In this document: piece by piece, positions 1 through 9,659 of the stretch
Numbering within the stretch: position 1 is the stretch's first letter
Layout of the letters: every line of letters begins with the position of its first letter
Assembly: GCF_030144325.1 (NCBI RefSeq)
Contig: NZ_CP126307.1
Location: forward strand, 1,798,001 to 1,862,000
DNA from: Bosea vestrisii
GTDB lineage: Bacteria; Pseudomonadota; Alphaproteobacteria; Rhizobiales; Beijerinckiaceae
Direction of reading: 5' to 3'
Length of the DNA stretch: 64,000 nucleotides
The notes under the pieces: model-generated
Seen by the model: the letters and a program-made list of their open reading frames with translations, nothing else
Databases searched by the model: none
Told to the model about the DNA's origin: nothing
Program-made: the position numbers and the translations under genes

Positions 1-305
1 GGATCGGCTCCGAAATGCCAGGCCAGCACATCCGGGTCGAGCAGATTCCAGGCCTCGCGAGGCGCCACTCGCGTCCCGCTCTTCGGCCGCGCCTCGACCA
101 GCCCCTTGCCGCTCAAAAATTTGACCGCCTCGCGATAGGCGGTGCGCGAGACCGAAATCTCGCCCTTCAGATCATCCTCGTTCGGCAGCAGCGCGCCAGC
201 CGGCGACGCCCCGGTAATGATCGCGACCGCAAGCCGGTGCGCCACCTGGCTGAAAAGCCGGTCGGGGTTGAGCCTCGTCGGGCGCGCATGGACATGGAGC
301 CGCAT
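1..305 (-). CDS. GntR family (FadR-type) transcriptional regulator, N-terminal part
   Basis: Reading leftward from an ATG at 305, the frame stays open to the window edge for about 101 codons. It encodes a winged helix-turn-helix of the GntR family: it starts MRLHVHARP, then has LFSQVAHRLAVAII, a LLPNEDDLK segment and the recognition-helix region VSRTAYREAVKFL, followed by GLVEARPKSGTRV. The ligand-binding domain lies outside the window. It is transcribed away from the ABC transporter at 552, so it is the likely local regulator of that operon. The family call is firm; the ligand and targets are inference. Confidence 0.85.
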   Translation of the reverse strand, partial: MRLHVHARPTRLNPDRLFSQVAHRLAVAIITGASPAGALLPNEDDLKGEISVSRTAYREAVKFLSGKGLVEARPKSGTRVAPREAWNLLDPDVLAWHFGAD

Positions 306-370
306 CGAACCGCGCCTTTCCTCCGAAGATCGGCAGCGTCGGAGAGGTACTCCCGCTGGCTGCCCCGCGC

Positions 371-399
371 TTGACACGCCTCTTTCTATCGTATGACTT
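371..399 (+). promoter_or_regulatory. candidate promoter/GntR operator for the sugar ABC operon
   Basis: In the 246-bp divergent spacer, TTGACA (371-376) is followed after 15 bases by TATGAC (392-397), a slightly short sigma-70-like arrangement facing the transporter. The -10 region sits in TCGTATGAC, which resembles the GT-N-AC core bound by FadR-type GntR proteins. Neither element is perfect, so this is a suggestion only. Confidence 0.3.
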
Positions 400-551
400 T
401 ATCCGCGAACGAGGTTGACGCAACAGGCGGCTCGCCTGGATTGCGTGATCTCGCGTCGATCGGTCGTCAGAAACCGATGATCTGCAGCGCCGCCGACGGG
501 GATTGTGTCAGGCACCCCGGGGCAACCTAAAGAGCGGGAGAGAAACCAAAG

Positions 552-1604
<1,053 letters not shown>

Positions 1605-1611
1605 GACATTG

Positions 1612-1646
1612 AGGCCGCTGCACGGAGAACACTCCGGCAGCGGCCT
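1612..1646 (+). other. intercistronic stem-loop between ATPase and binding-protein genes
   Basis: AGGCCGCTGC (1612-1621) pairs perfectly with GCAGCGGCCT (1637-1646) around a 15-base loop. It has no U-tract, so it is more likely an mRNA-processing or stability element, or a weak attenuator, than a full terminator. Confidence 0.5.
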
Positions 1647-1711
1647 TCATACCGACAAATCGCGACGAGGCTCCCATGCAGGGCCTCGCGGCCACCCGGA
1701 GGAGAACAGCA

Positions 1712-3019
1712 ATGACGATTTCCAGACGCGACGTATTGATTGGTGGCGCAGGCCTCGCAGCCGGCGCCACCATGCCTGTGCCGTCGATTGCTCAGGCGGC
1801 TAATATTGAGAAAGGCGCGACGCTGCGTGTGCTGCGTCCGACCAAGTTCGTCGACCCTGACCAGACGATCTTCAATGAGAACACCGAAGCCTTCACCAAG
1901 GCGACCGGTGTCCAGGTCCGCGTCGACTATGCGAGCTGGGAGGATCTGCGCCCGCAAACCGCCGTCACCGCCAACACCGGCGCCGGCCCCGACATCGTCG
2001 TCGGCTGGGCCGACGATCCGCACATCTTCGCCGACAAGCTGGTCGACCTGACGCAGGTCGCCGAGGATCTCGGCAAGAAATATGGTGGCTGGTATCCGGT
2101 CGCCGAGAAATACGGCAAGAAGGACAAGACCAACACCTGGATCTCGATCCCGATGGGCGGTTCCGGCGGCCCGGCGGTCTATCGCGAATCCTGGGTCAAG
2201 GAAGCGGGCTTCGACAAGTTCCCGACCGACCATGCCGGCTTCCTCGACCTTGCCCGCAAGCTCAAGGCCAACGGCCACCCGGCTGGCTTTGCGCTCGGCA
2301 ACGCGGTCGGCGACGGCAACTCGTTCTGCAACTGGCTGGTCTGGTCGCATGGCGGCTACATGGTCGACGAGAACAACAAGGTCGCGATCAACAGCAAGGA
2401 GACGATCGAGGCGCTGAAATACGCCAAGGCGCTCTACGAGACCTTCATCCCCGGCACGCTGTCCTGGCTCGACATCAGCAACAACAAGGCGCTGAGCGCC
2501 GGCGAAATCGGCCTGACCCAGAACGGCGTCTCGCTCTACTTCTCGATCAAGAACGCGAAGGACGAGAAGACCGCGGCGATCGGCAAGGATCTCAACCATG
2601 CGCCGATGCCGGTCGGCGCCGGCGTCGGGCGGCCGACCGAGACGGCGCTGGTCATCAACGCCATGGTGTTCAAGCACACCAAGTTCCCGAACGCCGCCAA
2701 GGAATATCTCCGCTTCATGATGGAGAACGACCAGTACGACAAGTGGCTGACCGGCTGCTTTGGTTACTGGACGCAGCCGCTGAAGGGCTATGCGAAGAGC
2801 AAGGTCTGGGAGAGCGATCCCAAGATCCTGGTCTATCGCGACACCTGGGAGCGGGCTTTGTGGAGCGGATACAAGGGCGCGATCACCGAGGCTGCCGGCA
2901 CCGTCAATGCCGAGTATGTCATGGTCCAGATGGTTGCTTCCGTCTGCGCCGGCCAGGCGACGCCGGAGGAGGCCGCCGCCGAGGCTGAACGCCGCGCCAA
3001 GCGCTACTACCGCACCTGA
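1712..3019 (+). CDS. extracellular solute-binding protein of carbohydrate ABC transporter (Tat-exported)
   Basis: A 435-aa periplasmic binding protein of the family-1 (MalE/UgpB-like) type. The N-terminus MTISRRDVLIGGAG carries a twin-arginine motif followed by a hydrophobic stretch and an AQA-type cleavage region. The start at 1712 is chosen because GGAGGA lies just upstream; an in-frame ATG 12 codons earlier has no such site and would bury the Tat signal. The mature protein has the usual two-lobe composition (PTKFVDPDQTIFNENTEAF early, then GWADDPHIFADK). It captures the substrate, probably a sugar or sugar acid, and delivers it to the permeases at 3080 and 4026. Confidence 0.92.
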   Translation: MTISRRDVLIGGAGLAAGATMPVPSIAQAANIEKGATLRVLRPTKFVDPDQTIFNENTEAFTKATGVQVRVDYASWEDLRPQTAVTANTGAGPDIVVGWADDPHIFADKLVDLTQVAEDLGKKYGGWYPVAEKYGKKDKTNTWISIPMGGSGGPAVYRESWVKEAGFDKFPTDHAGFLDLARKLKANGHPAGFALGNAVGDGNSFCNWLVWSHGGYMVDENNKVAINSKETIEALKYAKALYETFIPGTLSWLDISNNKALSAGEIGLTQNGVSLYFSIKNAKDEKTAAIGKDLNHAPMPVGAGVGRPTETALVINAMVFKHTKFPNAAKEYLRFMMENDQYDKWLTGCFGYWTQPLKGYAKSKVWESDPKILVYRDTWERALWSGYKGAITEAAGTVNAEYVMVQMVASVCAGQATPEEAAAEAERRAKRYYRT

Positions 3020-3030
3020 TCGTCACGACT

Positions 3031-3056
3031 GCGCCGCCGGGACCTTCCGGCGGCGC
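3031..3056 (+). other. stem-loop downstream of the binding-protein gene
   Basis: GCGCCGCCGG (3031-3040), a six-base loop, then CCGGCGGCGC (3047-3056): a perfect 10-bp GC stem right after the stop codon and before the permease start. Hairpins in this position in import operons commonly stabilise the binding-protein mRNA and reduce read-through, giving excess binding protein over permease. That role is inferred from position. Confidence 0.55.
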
Positions 3057-3079
3057 GGCTGCTTCACGGGAAGAGCGCC

Positions 3080-4033
3080 ATGACGATAGCCGCCGAAGCC
3101 AGGACCACTCACCATCTGCCGCAAAACTGGCTGGTCCGGCTGCTCGACAACAAATCCTGTCTTATCTTCCTCTGCCTGCTTCCGGCCGCCGCCCTGCTGC
3201 TGATCTTCCTGACCTATCCGCTGGGCCTGGGCATCTGGCTGGCCTTCACCGACACGAAGATCGGCCGCTCCGGCCATTTCATCGGCTTTGAGAATTTCAC
3301 CTCGCTGATGCAGGACCGGGTCTTCATCACCTCGGTCTGGAACACGCTGCTCTATACTGGCGTCGCCACGGTCGCGAAATTTGCGCTCGGCCTCTGGCTG
3401 GCGCTGCTGCTCAACAACCACCTGCCGTTCAAGTCGCTGCTCAGGGCATTGATCCTAGTACCTTGGATCGTGCCGACGGTGCTTTCGGCCATCGCCTTCT
3501 GGTGGATCTACGATCCGCAGTTCTCGATCATTTCCTATGTGCTGGTCGACGTGCTCGGCTGGCGCACCAGCTATATCGACTTCCTCGGCGAACCGTGGGC
3601 GGCGCGCTGGTCGCTGATCGCCGCCAATACCTGGCGCGGCATCCCCTTCGTCGCGATCTCGCTGCTGGCCGGCCTGCAGACGATCTCGCCGGCGCTCTAC
3701 GAGGCGGCGATGCTCGACGGCGCCAATGCCTGGCAGCGCTTCCGTCACGTCACCTTCCCCATGCTGATGCCGATTCTCGCGGTGGTGCTGACCTTCTCGG
3801 TGCTGTTCACCTTCACCGACTTCCAGCTCGTCTACGCCATCACCCGCGGCGGCCCGATCAACTCGACCCATCTGATGGCGACGCTCGCCTTCCAGCGCGG
3901 CATTCCCGGCGGCCAGCTCGGCGAGGGCGCTGCGATCGCGGTGGCGATGATCCCCTTCCTCGTGCTGGCCACCCTGTTCAGCTACTACGCGCTCGCCCGC
4001 CGCAAATGGCAGCAGGGAGAAGACAATGACTGA
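3080..4033 (+). CDS. carbohydrate ABC transporter permease (MalF/UgpA type)
   Basis: A 317-aa inner-membrane protein. An N-terminal membrane segment (LIFLCLLPAAALLLIFLTY) is followed by a periplasmic loop and further segments. The cytoplasmic EAA motif that docks on the ATPase is seen as EAAMLDGANAWQRF near residue 210. Length and arrangement match the binding-protein-dependent transport family. It overlaps the next permease by 8 bases, indicating co-translation. Confidence 0.93.
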   Translation: MTIAAEARTTHHLPQNWLVRLLDNKSCLIFLCLLPAAALLLIFLTYPLGLGIWLAFTDTKIGRSGHFIGFENFTSLMQDRVFITSVWNTLLYTGVATVAKFALGLWLALLLNNHLPFKSLLRALILVPWIVPTVLSAIAFWWIYDPQFSIISYVLVDVLGWRTSYIDFLGEPWAARWSLIAANTWRGIPFVAISLLAGLQTISPALYEAAMLDGANAWQRFRHVTFPMLMPILAVVLTFSVLFTFTDFQLVYAITRGGPINSTHLMATLAFQRGIPGGQLGEGAAIAVAMIPFLVLATLFSYYALARRKWQQGEDND

Positions 4034-4928
4034 TCACGCTGCCGCGGAGCGCCCGCACCTCGTCGAGAAGGAGACTAGCGGCGTCATCGACTGGTCCTCG
4101 GGCCCGCGCCGCTTCATCACCGTCTACCTGCCGCTCTCGATCTTCGTGATCGTGCTGCTCTTCCCATTCTACTGGATGGCGATCACCGCCATCAAACCGA
4201 ATGCCGAGCTCTACGATTACAAGACCTACAACCCGTTCTGGGTGAGTTCGCCGACGCTGGACAACATCAAGCGGCTGCTGTTCCAGACCGATTATCCGCA
4301 ATGGCTGCTGACGACGATGACAGTCGCGACCGTCGCGACCGTGCTCTCGCTGTTCTCCAGCGTGCTCGCCGCCTATGCGATCCAGCGCCTCAAGTTCAAA
4401 GGCTCGCAATATGTGGGCCTCGCGATCTATCTCGCCTATCTGGTGCCGCCCTCGATCCTGTTCATCCCAATGGCGACGCTGATCTTCCAGCTCGGCCTGT
4501 TCGACTCGCAATGGGCATTGATCCTCACCTATCCGACCTTCCTCATCCCGTTCTGCACCTGGCTCCTGATCGGCTACTTCAAGTCGATCCCCTACGAGCT
4601 TGAGGAATGCGCCATGATCGATGGTGCGACCCGCCTGCAAATCCTCTGGCAGATCACCTTGCCGCTGGCTCTGCCCGGGCTGATCTCGGCAGGCATCTTC
4701 GCCTTCACTTTGTCCTGGAACGAGTTCATCTACGCGCTCGCCTTCATCCAGTCGGCCGAGAAGAAGACGGTCCCGGTCGCGGTGTTGACCCAGCTGGTCG
4801 AGGGCGACGTCTACCACTGGGGCTCGCTGATGGCCGGCGCTTTGCTGGGCTCGATCCCGGTCGCCCTGCTCTACTCCTTCTTCGTCGACTACTACGTCGC
4901 CTCGCTGACCGGCGCGGTGAAGGAGTGA
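4026..4928 (+). CDS. carbohydrate ABC transporter permease (MalG/UgpE type)
   Basis: A 300-aa inner-membrane partner of the preceding permease. After a short cytoplasmic head, the first membrane segment is FITVYLPLSIFVIVLLFPFYW. The docking motif appears as ECAMIDGATRLQIL, with Cys in place of the usual second Ala of EAA. The C-terminus VASLTGAVKE is typical of the MalG class. It is the last transporter gene, and a dehydrogenase follows after about 50 bases in the same direction. Confidence 0.93.
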   Translation: MTDHAAAERPHLVEKETSGVIDWSSGPRRFITVYLPLSIFVIVLLFPFYWMAITAIKPNAELYDYKTYNPFWVSSPTLDNIKRLLFQTDYPQWLLTTMTVATVATVLSLFSSVLAAYAIQRLKFKGSQYVGLAIYLAYLVPPSILFIPMATLIFQLGLFDSQWALILTYPTFLIPFCTWLLIGYFKSIPYELEECAMIDGATRLQILWQITLPLALPGLISAGIFAFTLSWNEFIYALAFIQSAEKKTVPVAVLTQLVEGDVYHWGSLMAGALLGSIPVALLYSFFVDYYVASLTGAVKE

Positions 4929-4978
4929 TGTCGTAAGACGGGCAGCCTCCCGGCCGCCCCTAGCCAAGGCCAAGACAC

Positions 4979-5869
4979 GTGACTTCCATTGCCTTCATCG
5001 GGCTCGGCGCCATGGGCGCGCCGATGGCCGAGAATCTCGTCAAGCGCCAGTTCCGCGTCACCGGTTTCGATATGAGGGAGAGTGCGCGCGCTGCACTCGT
5101 GGCCGCCGGTGGTCATGCTGCCGACAGCGCTGCTACTGCAGCCCAGGGCGCAGAGATGCTCGTGCTGATGGTGGTCAACGTCGCTCAGGCCCGCTCAGTC
5201 CTGTTTGAGGCCGGTTCGCTGGCCGCGCTCGCTCCCGCCGCCACCGTCATCCTGATGGCGACCTGTCCGCCGGGCGAGGTCGAGGCCATCGCTGGAGCTG
5301 TCACGCAGACCGGCCGACACTTCGTCGATGCACCGGTCTCGGGCGGTGTGAAGGGCGCGCAGGGCGGCACGCTCACAATCATGGTCGGCGCCCCCTTGGA
5401 GAGCTTCGCCAAGGCCAGGCCCGTCCTCGAGGCCATGGGTGACAAGGTCTTCCATGTTGGCGAGAAGCCGGGCCAGGGCGCGACGGTGAAGACCGTCAAC
5501 CAGCTGCTCTGCGGCGTCCATATCGCGGTGGCGGCCGAGGCGCTCTCGCTGGCGCAGAAGGCCGGCATCGATGGCAAGGTACTGTTCGAGATCATGGGCG
5601 GCTCGGCCGCCTCCTCCTGGATGCTGAGAGACCGCGGCCCGCGCATGCTCGAAAACGAGCCGCCGGTCGCTAGCGCCGTCGACATCTTCGTCAAGGACCT
5701 CGGTATCGTCCTCGATGCCGGGCGCGCCGCCAAGGCGGCGCTGCCTCTCGCTGCGGCCGCCCACCAGATGTTCCTCGCCGCCTCGGGCCTCGGCCATGGC
5801 GGGCGCGACGACTCGCATGTGGTGCGCGCCTACCGGGCGTTGAACCGCAAGCCGGACAACGATGCCTGA
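4979..5869 (+). CDS. NAD(P)-dependent beta-hydroxyacid dehydrogenase (3-hydroxyisobutyrate dehydrogenase family)
   Basis: A 296-aa enzyme starting at GTG. The Rossmann fingerprint GLGAMGAPMAENL is at the N-terminus, the substrate loop DAPVSGGVKGAQ is near residue 117, and the catalytic lysine sits in ATVKTVNQLL. The helical C-terminal domain is complete. Family members oxidise 3-hydroxyacids such as 3-hydroxyisobutyrate, tartronate semialdehyde or L-threonate. Linkage to the sugar transporter suggests a sugar-acid substrate, but the exact one cannot be read from sequence. A paralogue lies at 7166. Confidence 0.9.
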   Translation: MTSIAFIGLGAMGAPMAENLVKRQFRVTGFDMRESARAALVAAGGHAADSAATAAQGAEMLVLMVVNVAQARSVLFEAGSLAALAPAATVILMATCPPGEVEAIAGAVTQTGRHFVDAPVSGGVKGAQGGTLTIMVGAPLESFAKARPVLEAMGDKVFHVGEKPGQGATVKTVNQLLCGVHIAVAAEALSLAQKAGIDGKVLFEIMGGSAASSWMLRDRGPRMLENEPPVASAVDIFVKDLGIVLDAGRAAKAALPLAAAAHQMFLAASGLGHGGRDDSHVVRAYRALNRKPDNDA

Positions 5870-5873
5870 ACGA

Positions 5874-5919
5874 GAGCATTTTCGAGCGAAGTGGGCACCG
5901 GTTCGCGTGAAGAAAATGC
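5874..5919. repeat. interspersed palindromic repeat (Rhizobiales type)
   Basis: GCATTTTC (5876-5883) and GAAAATGC (5912-5919) are the ends of an imperfect palindrome with ACCGGTT in the centre. I recognise the sequence as a dispersed intergenic repeat frequent in Rhizobiales genomes. It follows the dehydrogenase stop codon directly. Copy number in this genome cannot be judged from one window. Confidence 0.6.
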
Positions 5920-5933
5920 GTCAAAACAGAAAT

Positions 5934-5976
5934 CTAAAGCACTTCCGCGGTTCGGAGAAACGCGGAAGTGCTTTAG
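5934..5976. terminator. bidirectional terminator-like hairpin between convergent genes
   Basis: A 16-bp perfect stem (5934-5949 with 5961-5976) and an 11-base loop. The stem begins CTAAAG and ends CTTTAG, giving short A/T flanks on both strands. It sits between the convergent dehydrogenase (stop 5869) and LacI-type regulator (stop 5979), where a shared terminator is expected. Confidence 0.6.
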
Positions 5977-5978
5977 CC

Positions 5979-7061
5979 TCAGCGCGTCTTCGGCGGCGCC
6001 GTCGTCCCGCGCACAACCAGTTCGGGCGTCAGCACGACGCGCTGCGGCGGCGCCGACGGATCGGCGATCCGGCGCAGCAGCAACTCCGCCGATGTCCGCC
6101 CCATATCATCCTGGAAATTTTTCAGCGTCGTCAGTGCCGGATACCATTGCGATGCTTCTTGGACGTCATCGCAGCCAATGACCGAGAAGTCCGCGCCGGC
6201 CTCCAAGCCGCGATGACGCAAGCCGAGCATCGCGCCGAAGGCGGTGAGGTCGTTGAAGCAGACAGCGGCAGTCGGCGGATCAGCGGCATCGAGCACCTTC
6301 TGGACGCCCTTCAGCCCATTCTCGCGCGTGCCATAGGCCGAGTAGACGATCGTCGGATCGAGCGGCAGGCCGTGCTTGGCCAGTGTCTCGCAATAACCGC
6401 GATAGCGATTGCGGCCGGTCGAGATCAGCGGGCTCTCGCCGAGGAAGGCGATACGGCGATGGCCGAGCCCGAGCAGATGCTCGACGGCGAGCACGGTGCC
6501 GTGCCGGTCATCCGAGCCGACGAAATCGAGGCCGATGCCGGGAATCTCGCGCGAGAGCTGCACCAGCGGCACCTGCGCCGCCATCAGGTGCTGCAGCGTC
6601 TCCGCCGTCGTGCCGCCAGCCGGGCAGATGATCATGCCGTCGGGCCGGTATTCCTTGAGGGTGTTGAGGACGCGGTCCTGCCGCTGCAGGTTCTCCGCAT
6701 AGGTTCCGAGCAGGATCGAGCGGCCATGCGTCGTCGCCGTCTCCTCGATCGCGGCGAGCAGCTCGGCGAAGTAAGGATTGGTGATGTCGTGGAAGCCGAC
6801 GCCGAGGATGTTGGTCCGATCGGTCCGAAGCGAGGCCGCGCTACGGTTGTAGCTGTAGCCCATCTCTCGCGCGATCTGCTGTACGCGCAGGCGCGTGCCG
6901 TCGGCGACGAGCGGGCTCTCGCGCAGCGCGAGCGAGACGGTCGCGGTGGAGACCTCAAGCCGGTCGGCGATGATCTGCAAGGTAACGCGGCCACGGCCAC
7001 CGGGTTTGACACCCGCCCTCCCGGCCCCCGAGGGGTCGCGCGAGTGTCCGTCATTAGCCAT
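5979..7061 (-). CDS. LacI family transcriptional regulator
   Basis: A 360-aa repressor. The helix-turn-helix is VTLQIIADRLEVSTATVSLAL with the hinge EMGYSYNRSAASL, followed by a periplasmic-binding-protein-like sensor domain (TNILGVGFHDITNPYFAELL onward). The start at 7061 is preceded by AGGAGAAG on the minus strand; an upstream in-frame ATG at 7145 would add 28 unusual residues and overlap the divergent promoter. It lies between two paralogous dehydrogenases and diverges from the one at 7166, so it probably controls that gene and perhaps the ABC operon. Confidence 0.92.
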   Translation of the reverse strand: MANDGHSRDPSGAGRAGVKPGGRGRVTLQIIADRLEVSTATVSLALRESPLVADGTRLRVQQIAREMGYSYNRSAASLRTDRTNILGVGFHDITNPYFAELLAAIEETATTHGRSILLGTYAENLQRQDRVLNTLKEYRPDGMIICPAGGTTAETLQHLMAAQVPLVQLSREIPGIGLDFVGSDDRHGTVLAVEHLLGLGHRRIAFLGESPLISTGRNRYRGYCETLAKHGLPLDPTIVYSAYGTRENGLKGVQKVLDAADPPTAAVCFNDLTAFGAMLGLRHRGLEAGADFSVIGCDDVQEASQWYPALTTLKNFQDDMGRTSAELLLRRIADPSAPPQRVVLTPELVVRGTTAPPKTR

Positions 7062-7165
7062 CAATCGCTTCTCCTGAAGCCTGGAAGCCGCTGCATTCAA
7101 CCAGTTCTTGGCCAAATCGTTCCGCATTCCCTTGTTCCATCTCATATAATTCGGAGAAACTGAAG

Positions 7166-8068
7166 ATGAGCACGACTAAAGAATCGATCGGCTTCATCGG
7201 CGTTGGTTACATGGGTCAGGGCATGGCGAGCTGTATTCTCGCCAAGGGCTTCCCTCTCACCGTCATGGGCCATCGCAACCGCAAGCCCGTCGAAGAGCTC
7301 AAGGCCGCGGGCGCAACGGAAGCCGCAACGCCGCGAGAGCTGGCCGGGAAGGCGAGCATCATCTTCCTCTGCGTTACCGGCTCACCCCAGGTCGAGCAGG
7401 TCATCAACGGTCCCGATGGCATCGCCGCCGGCGCAAAGCCCGGCACGATCATCGTCGACTGCTCGACCTCCGACCCGGTCTCCACGGTCGCCTTGGCGGA
7501 ACGGCTCGCTGCCATGGGCCTGCACCTCTGCGACGCTCCGCTGGGCGGAACACCCGCCCAGGCGAAGCTCGGTCAACTCTCGACGATGATTGGGGCCGAC
7601 AGCGCGGTTTTCGAGCGCATCCATCCGGTCTGCGAGGCCTGGGCCCAGAAGATCGTGCATCTCGGCCCGGTCGGCGACGGCCATAAGATGAAGCTGCTCA
7701 ACAACTTCCTTTCGCTCGGCTATGGCGCGATCTATGCCGAAGCACTGACCCTGGCGCAGAAGGTCGGCATCACCCCGCAGACCTTCAACAGCGTCATCAC
7801 CGGCGGACGCATGGAGTGCGGTTTCTACCAGACCTTCATGAAATACGTGCTCGAACGCGATCCGGACGCACACAAGTTCACGCTCTCCAACGCGCTGAAG
7901 GACGTGCGCTATCTGGAGAGTCTCGCCAACGCCGCGGGCGTCCCGAACCCGGTCGGCGGAGCGGTCAAGAACGTCTATGCGGCCGCCGTCGCGAGCGGCA
8001 TGGGTGAGAAATATGTGCCCATGCTCTCCGACTTTGTCGCCGGGCAAAGCAAGGTCTCGCTCGGCTAA
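7166..8068 (+). CDS. NAD(P)-dependent oxidoreductase, 3-hydroxyisobutyrate dehydrogenase family
   Basis: A 300-aa enzyme. The nucleotide-binding motif GVGYMGQGMA is near residue 12, the substrate loop is DAPLGGTPAQAKLG, and the catalytic lysine is in GHKMKLLNNF. It is the same family as the gene at 4979 but clearly diverged, so the two probably act on different hydroxyacids or sequential steps. It diverges from the LacI regulator, with about 100 bases between starts. Confidence 0.9.
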   Translation: MSTTKESIGFIGVGYMGQGMASCILAKGFPLTVMGHRNRKPVEELKAAGATEAATPRELAGKASIIFLCVTGSPQVEQVINGPDGIAAGAKPGTIIVDCSTSDPVSTVALAERLAAMGLHLCDAPLGGTPAQAKLGQLSTMIGADSAVFERIHPVCEAWAQKIVHLGPVGDGHKMKLLNNFLSLGYGAIYAEALTLAQKVGITPQTFNSVITGGRMECGFYQTFMKYVLERDPDAHKFTLSNALKDVRYLESLANAAGVPNPVGGAVKNVYAAAVASGMGEKYVPMLSDFVAGQSKVSLG

Positions 8069-8076
8069 ACCCGACT

Positions 8077-9012
8077 TCAGTCGAGCCGGGCCGAGCCTTC
8101 GGGCACGGCCCGGACGCGCTCGCGATAGAGCAGATAGAGCCCGGAGGCGATAACGACCGCGGCACCGATGAAGGTGAAACGGTCGGGAATCTGCCCGAAG
8201 ACGAACCAGCCAAGCAGGATCATCCAGACGATCTGGGAATAGATGAAGGGAGCCAGGATCGTTGCCGGCGCGCGCTGATGCGCCAGGATCAGCAGCCAGT
8301 GGCCGAGCGCCCCGAAGAAGCCGGTTCCGCCCATCAGCAGCCAGCTCTGCCAGTTCTGGGGCCAGGACCAGAACAGCGGCAGCAACGGCAGCATCAGCAC
8401 GACGCCGCCGATGCCGGAATAGAACATCGTCGTTTGCGGGGAATCGCTCGAGGCCAGCATCCGCGTCGACAGGCTGTAGAAGGCGTAGCAGAAACAGCCG
8501 CAGACACTGAGCAGCGCCGCAGGGTGCAGGCCTCCCACCCCGGGCCTTGTCACCACCAGCACCCCGAGGAAGCCAACGCCAATCGCGATCAGCCGGCGGG
8601 GGCCGGCCCATTCGCCGAGCAAGGGCCCGGCAAGCAGCGCAACCAGCAAGGGCGCCGCGAACATGATCGAGACCGTCTCGGCCAGTTGCAGATACTGCAG
8701 CGCGACAAAGTTGAGCGCCGTCGAGCCGAGCAGCAGCAGCGAGCGGAAGCCCTGCAGCCAGGGCCGCTTGGTCCGGGCGATGCCGGGATGACTCCAGGGG
8801 TTGAGGAGGAGCGAGACCAGCGCGACGCTGACCAGATAGCGCGCCAGCACGACCTGCATCGGATGCATCGTCCCGCCGAGCCATTTCGCGCAGGCGTCGA
8901 GCAGCGAAAAGCAGACGATCGCCCCACTCATCAGCGCGATGGCGGTCAGGCGTGTCCGGCGCGTATCCGGAAGCGGAGCGGGAGCGGCCGACAAGGCTGA
9001 GCGTCTCGTCAT
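8077..9012 (-). CDS. DMT superfamily (EamA) transporter
   Basis: A 311-aa inner-membrane protein made of two EamA repeats, about ten hydrophobic segments in all, beginning LTAIALMSGAIVCFSLLDACAKWLGG. The EamA signature arrangement is seen around LIAIGVGFLGVLVVTRPG at the end of the first repeat. Members export metabolites or amino acids; the substrate is unknown. It converges on the dehydrogenase at 7166 with only 8 bases between stop codons. Confidence 0.88.
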   Translation of the reverse strand: MTRRSALSAAPAPLPDTRRTRLTAIALMSGAIVCFSLLDACAKWLGGTMHPMQVVLARYLVSVALVSLLLNPWSHPGIARTKRPWLQGFRSLLLLGSTALNFVALQYLQLAETVSIMFAAPLLVALLAGPLLGEWAGPRRLIAIGVGFLGVLVVTRPGVGGLHPAALLSVCGCFCYAFYSLSTRMLASSDSPQTTMFYSGIGGVVLMLPLLPLFWSWPQNWQSWLLMGGTGFFGALGHWLLILAHQRAPATILAPFIYSQIVWMILLGWFVFGQIPDRFTFIGAAVVIASGLYLLYRERVRAVPEGSARLD

Positions 9013-9105
9013 GCTCTGGAGGAATGACGAGCCATCATTGAACCGATTTAAGACTTGAAACCAGCCCCTCAGCGCATGCGAGTCATACCGAGAACGCGCC
9101 CGGCC

Positions 9106-9537
9106 TCAGGCAGCGTCTTCGGCCTCGTCCTCGGCTTCGTCGACATCGGCTCCGGCCTTTGACAGGCCCTTCGCTGCCTTGCGCAACAACTTGCGCAACT
9201 GCTTGCGCTCCTTGGCGTCAAGCTTTTCGAGCAGCTCTTCCTCGACCTGGTTCCAGACCGCATCGAGCGCGACCGCGGTCTTTTGCCCATTCTCGGTCAA
9301 TGCCACCTGAACCAGCCTGCCGTCGCGGCCTCCGCCCTCGCGCGTCACCAGCCCTTGCAGCGAGAGTCGGCCGATCGTCTTCGAGACGGTCGGCGGCTTG
9401 ACCCGCAGCAGGCTCGCCAACTCGCCCATCGTCATCGGCGCCGTCTGCAGTGATTTCAGCGCCTGCTCCTGACCCGGAAAGAGTCCGAGCGCGTTGAGGC
9501 GCTCGCCCATCCGCGCTCTGTGCAGGCGCGCCGTCAC
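9106..9537 (-). CDS. MarR family transcriptional regulator (apparent N-terminal frameshift)
   Basis: From a GTG at 9537 the frame gives 143 aa with the MarR winged helix (MTMGELASLLRVKPPTVSKTI) and wing (GLVTREGGGRDGRLVQ), ending in an acidic tail. The expected first helix is cut short. Upstream in the same frame the sequence reads KSVGRALLVTARL, but no start codon is available. A proper ATG at 9578 gives MTKSLEK and then enters the wrong frame at a five-base T run (9558-9562; A run on the coding strand). One extra base there would join the two into a normal ~157-aa MarR protein. Confidence 0.82.
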   Translation of the reverse strand: MTARLHRARMGERLNALGLFPGQEQALKSLQTAPMTMGELASLLRVKPPTVSKTIGRLSLQGLVTREGGGRDGRLVQVALTENGQKTAVALDAVWNQVEEELLEKLDAKERKQLRKLLRKAAKGLSKAGADVDEAEDEAEDAA

Positions 9538-9659
9538 CAGGAGGGCCCGGCCGACGCTTTTTCGAGGGACTTGGTCATGAGCCGGCCCTTGGAAAAGGTT
9601 GCGGATGCTTTTCGCCGGCTGTGCAATCGCGCGCCTTCATGACAGGCTGATGACAACTG

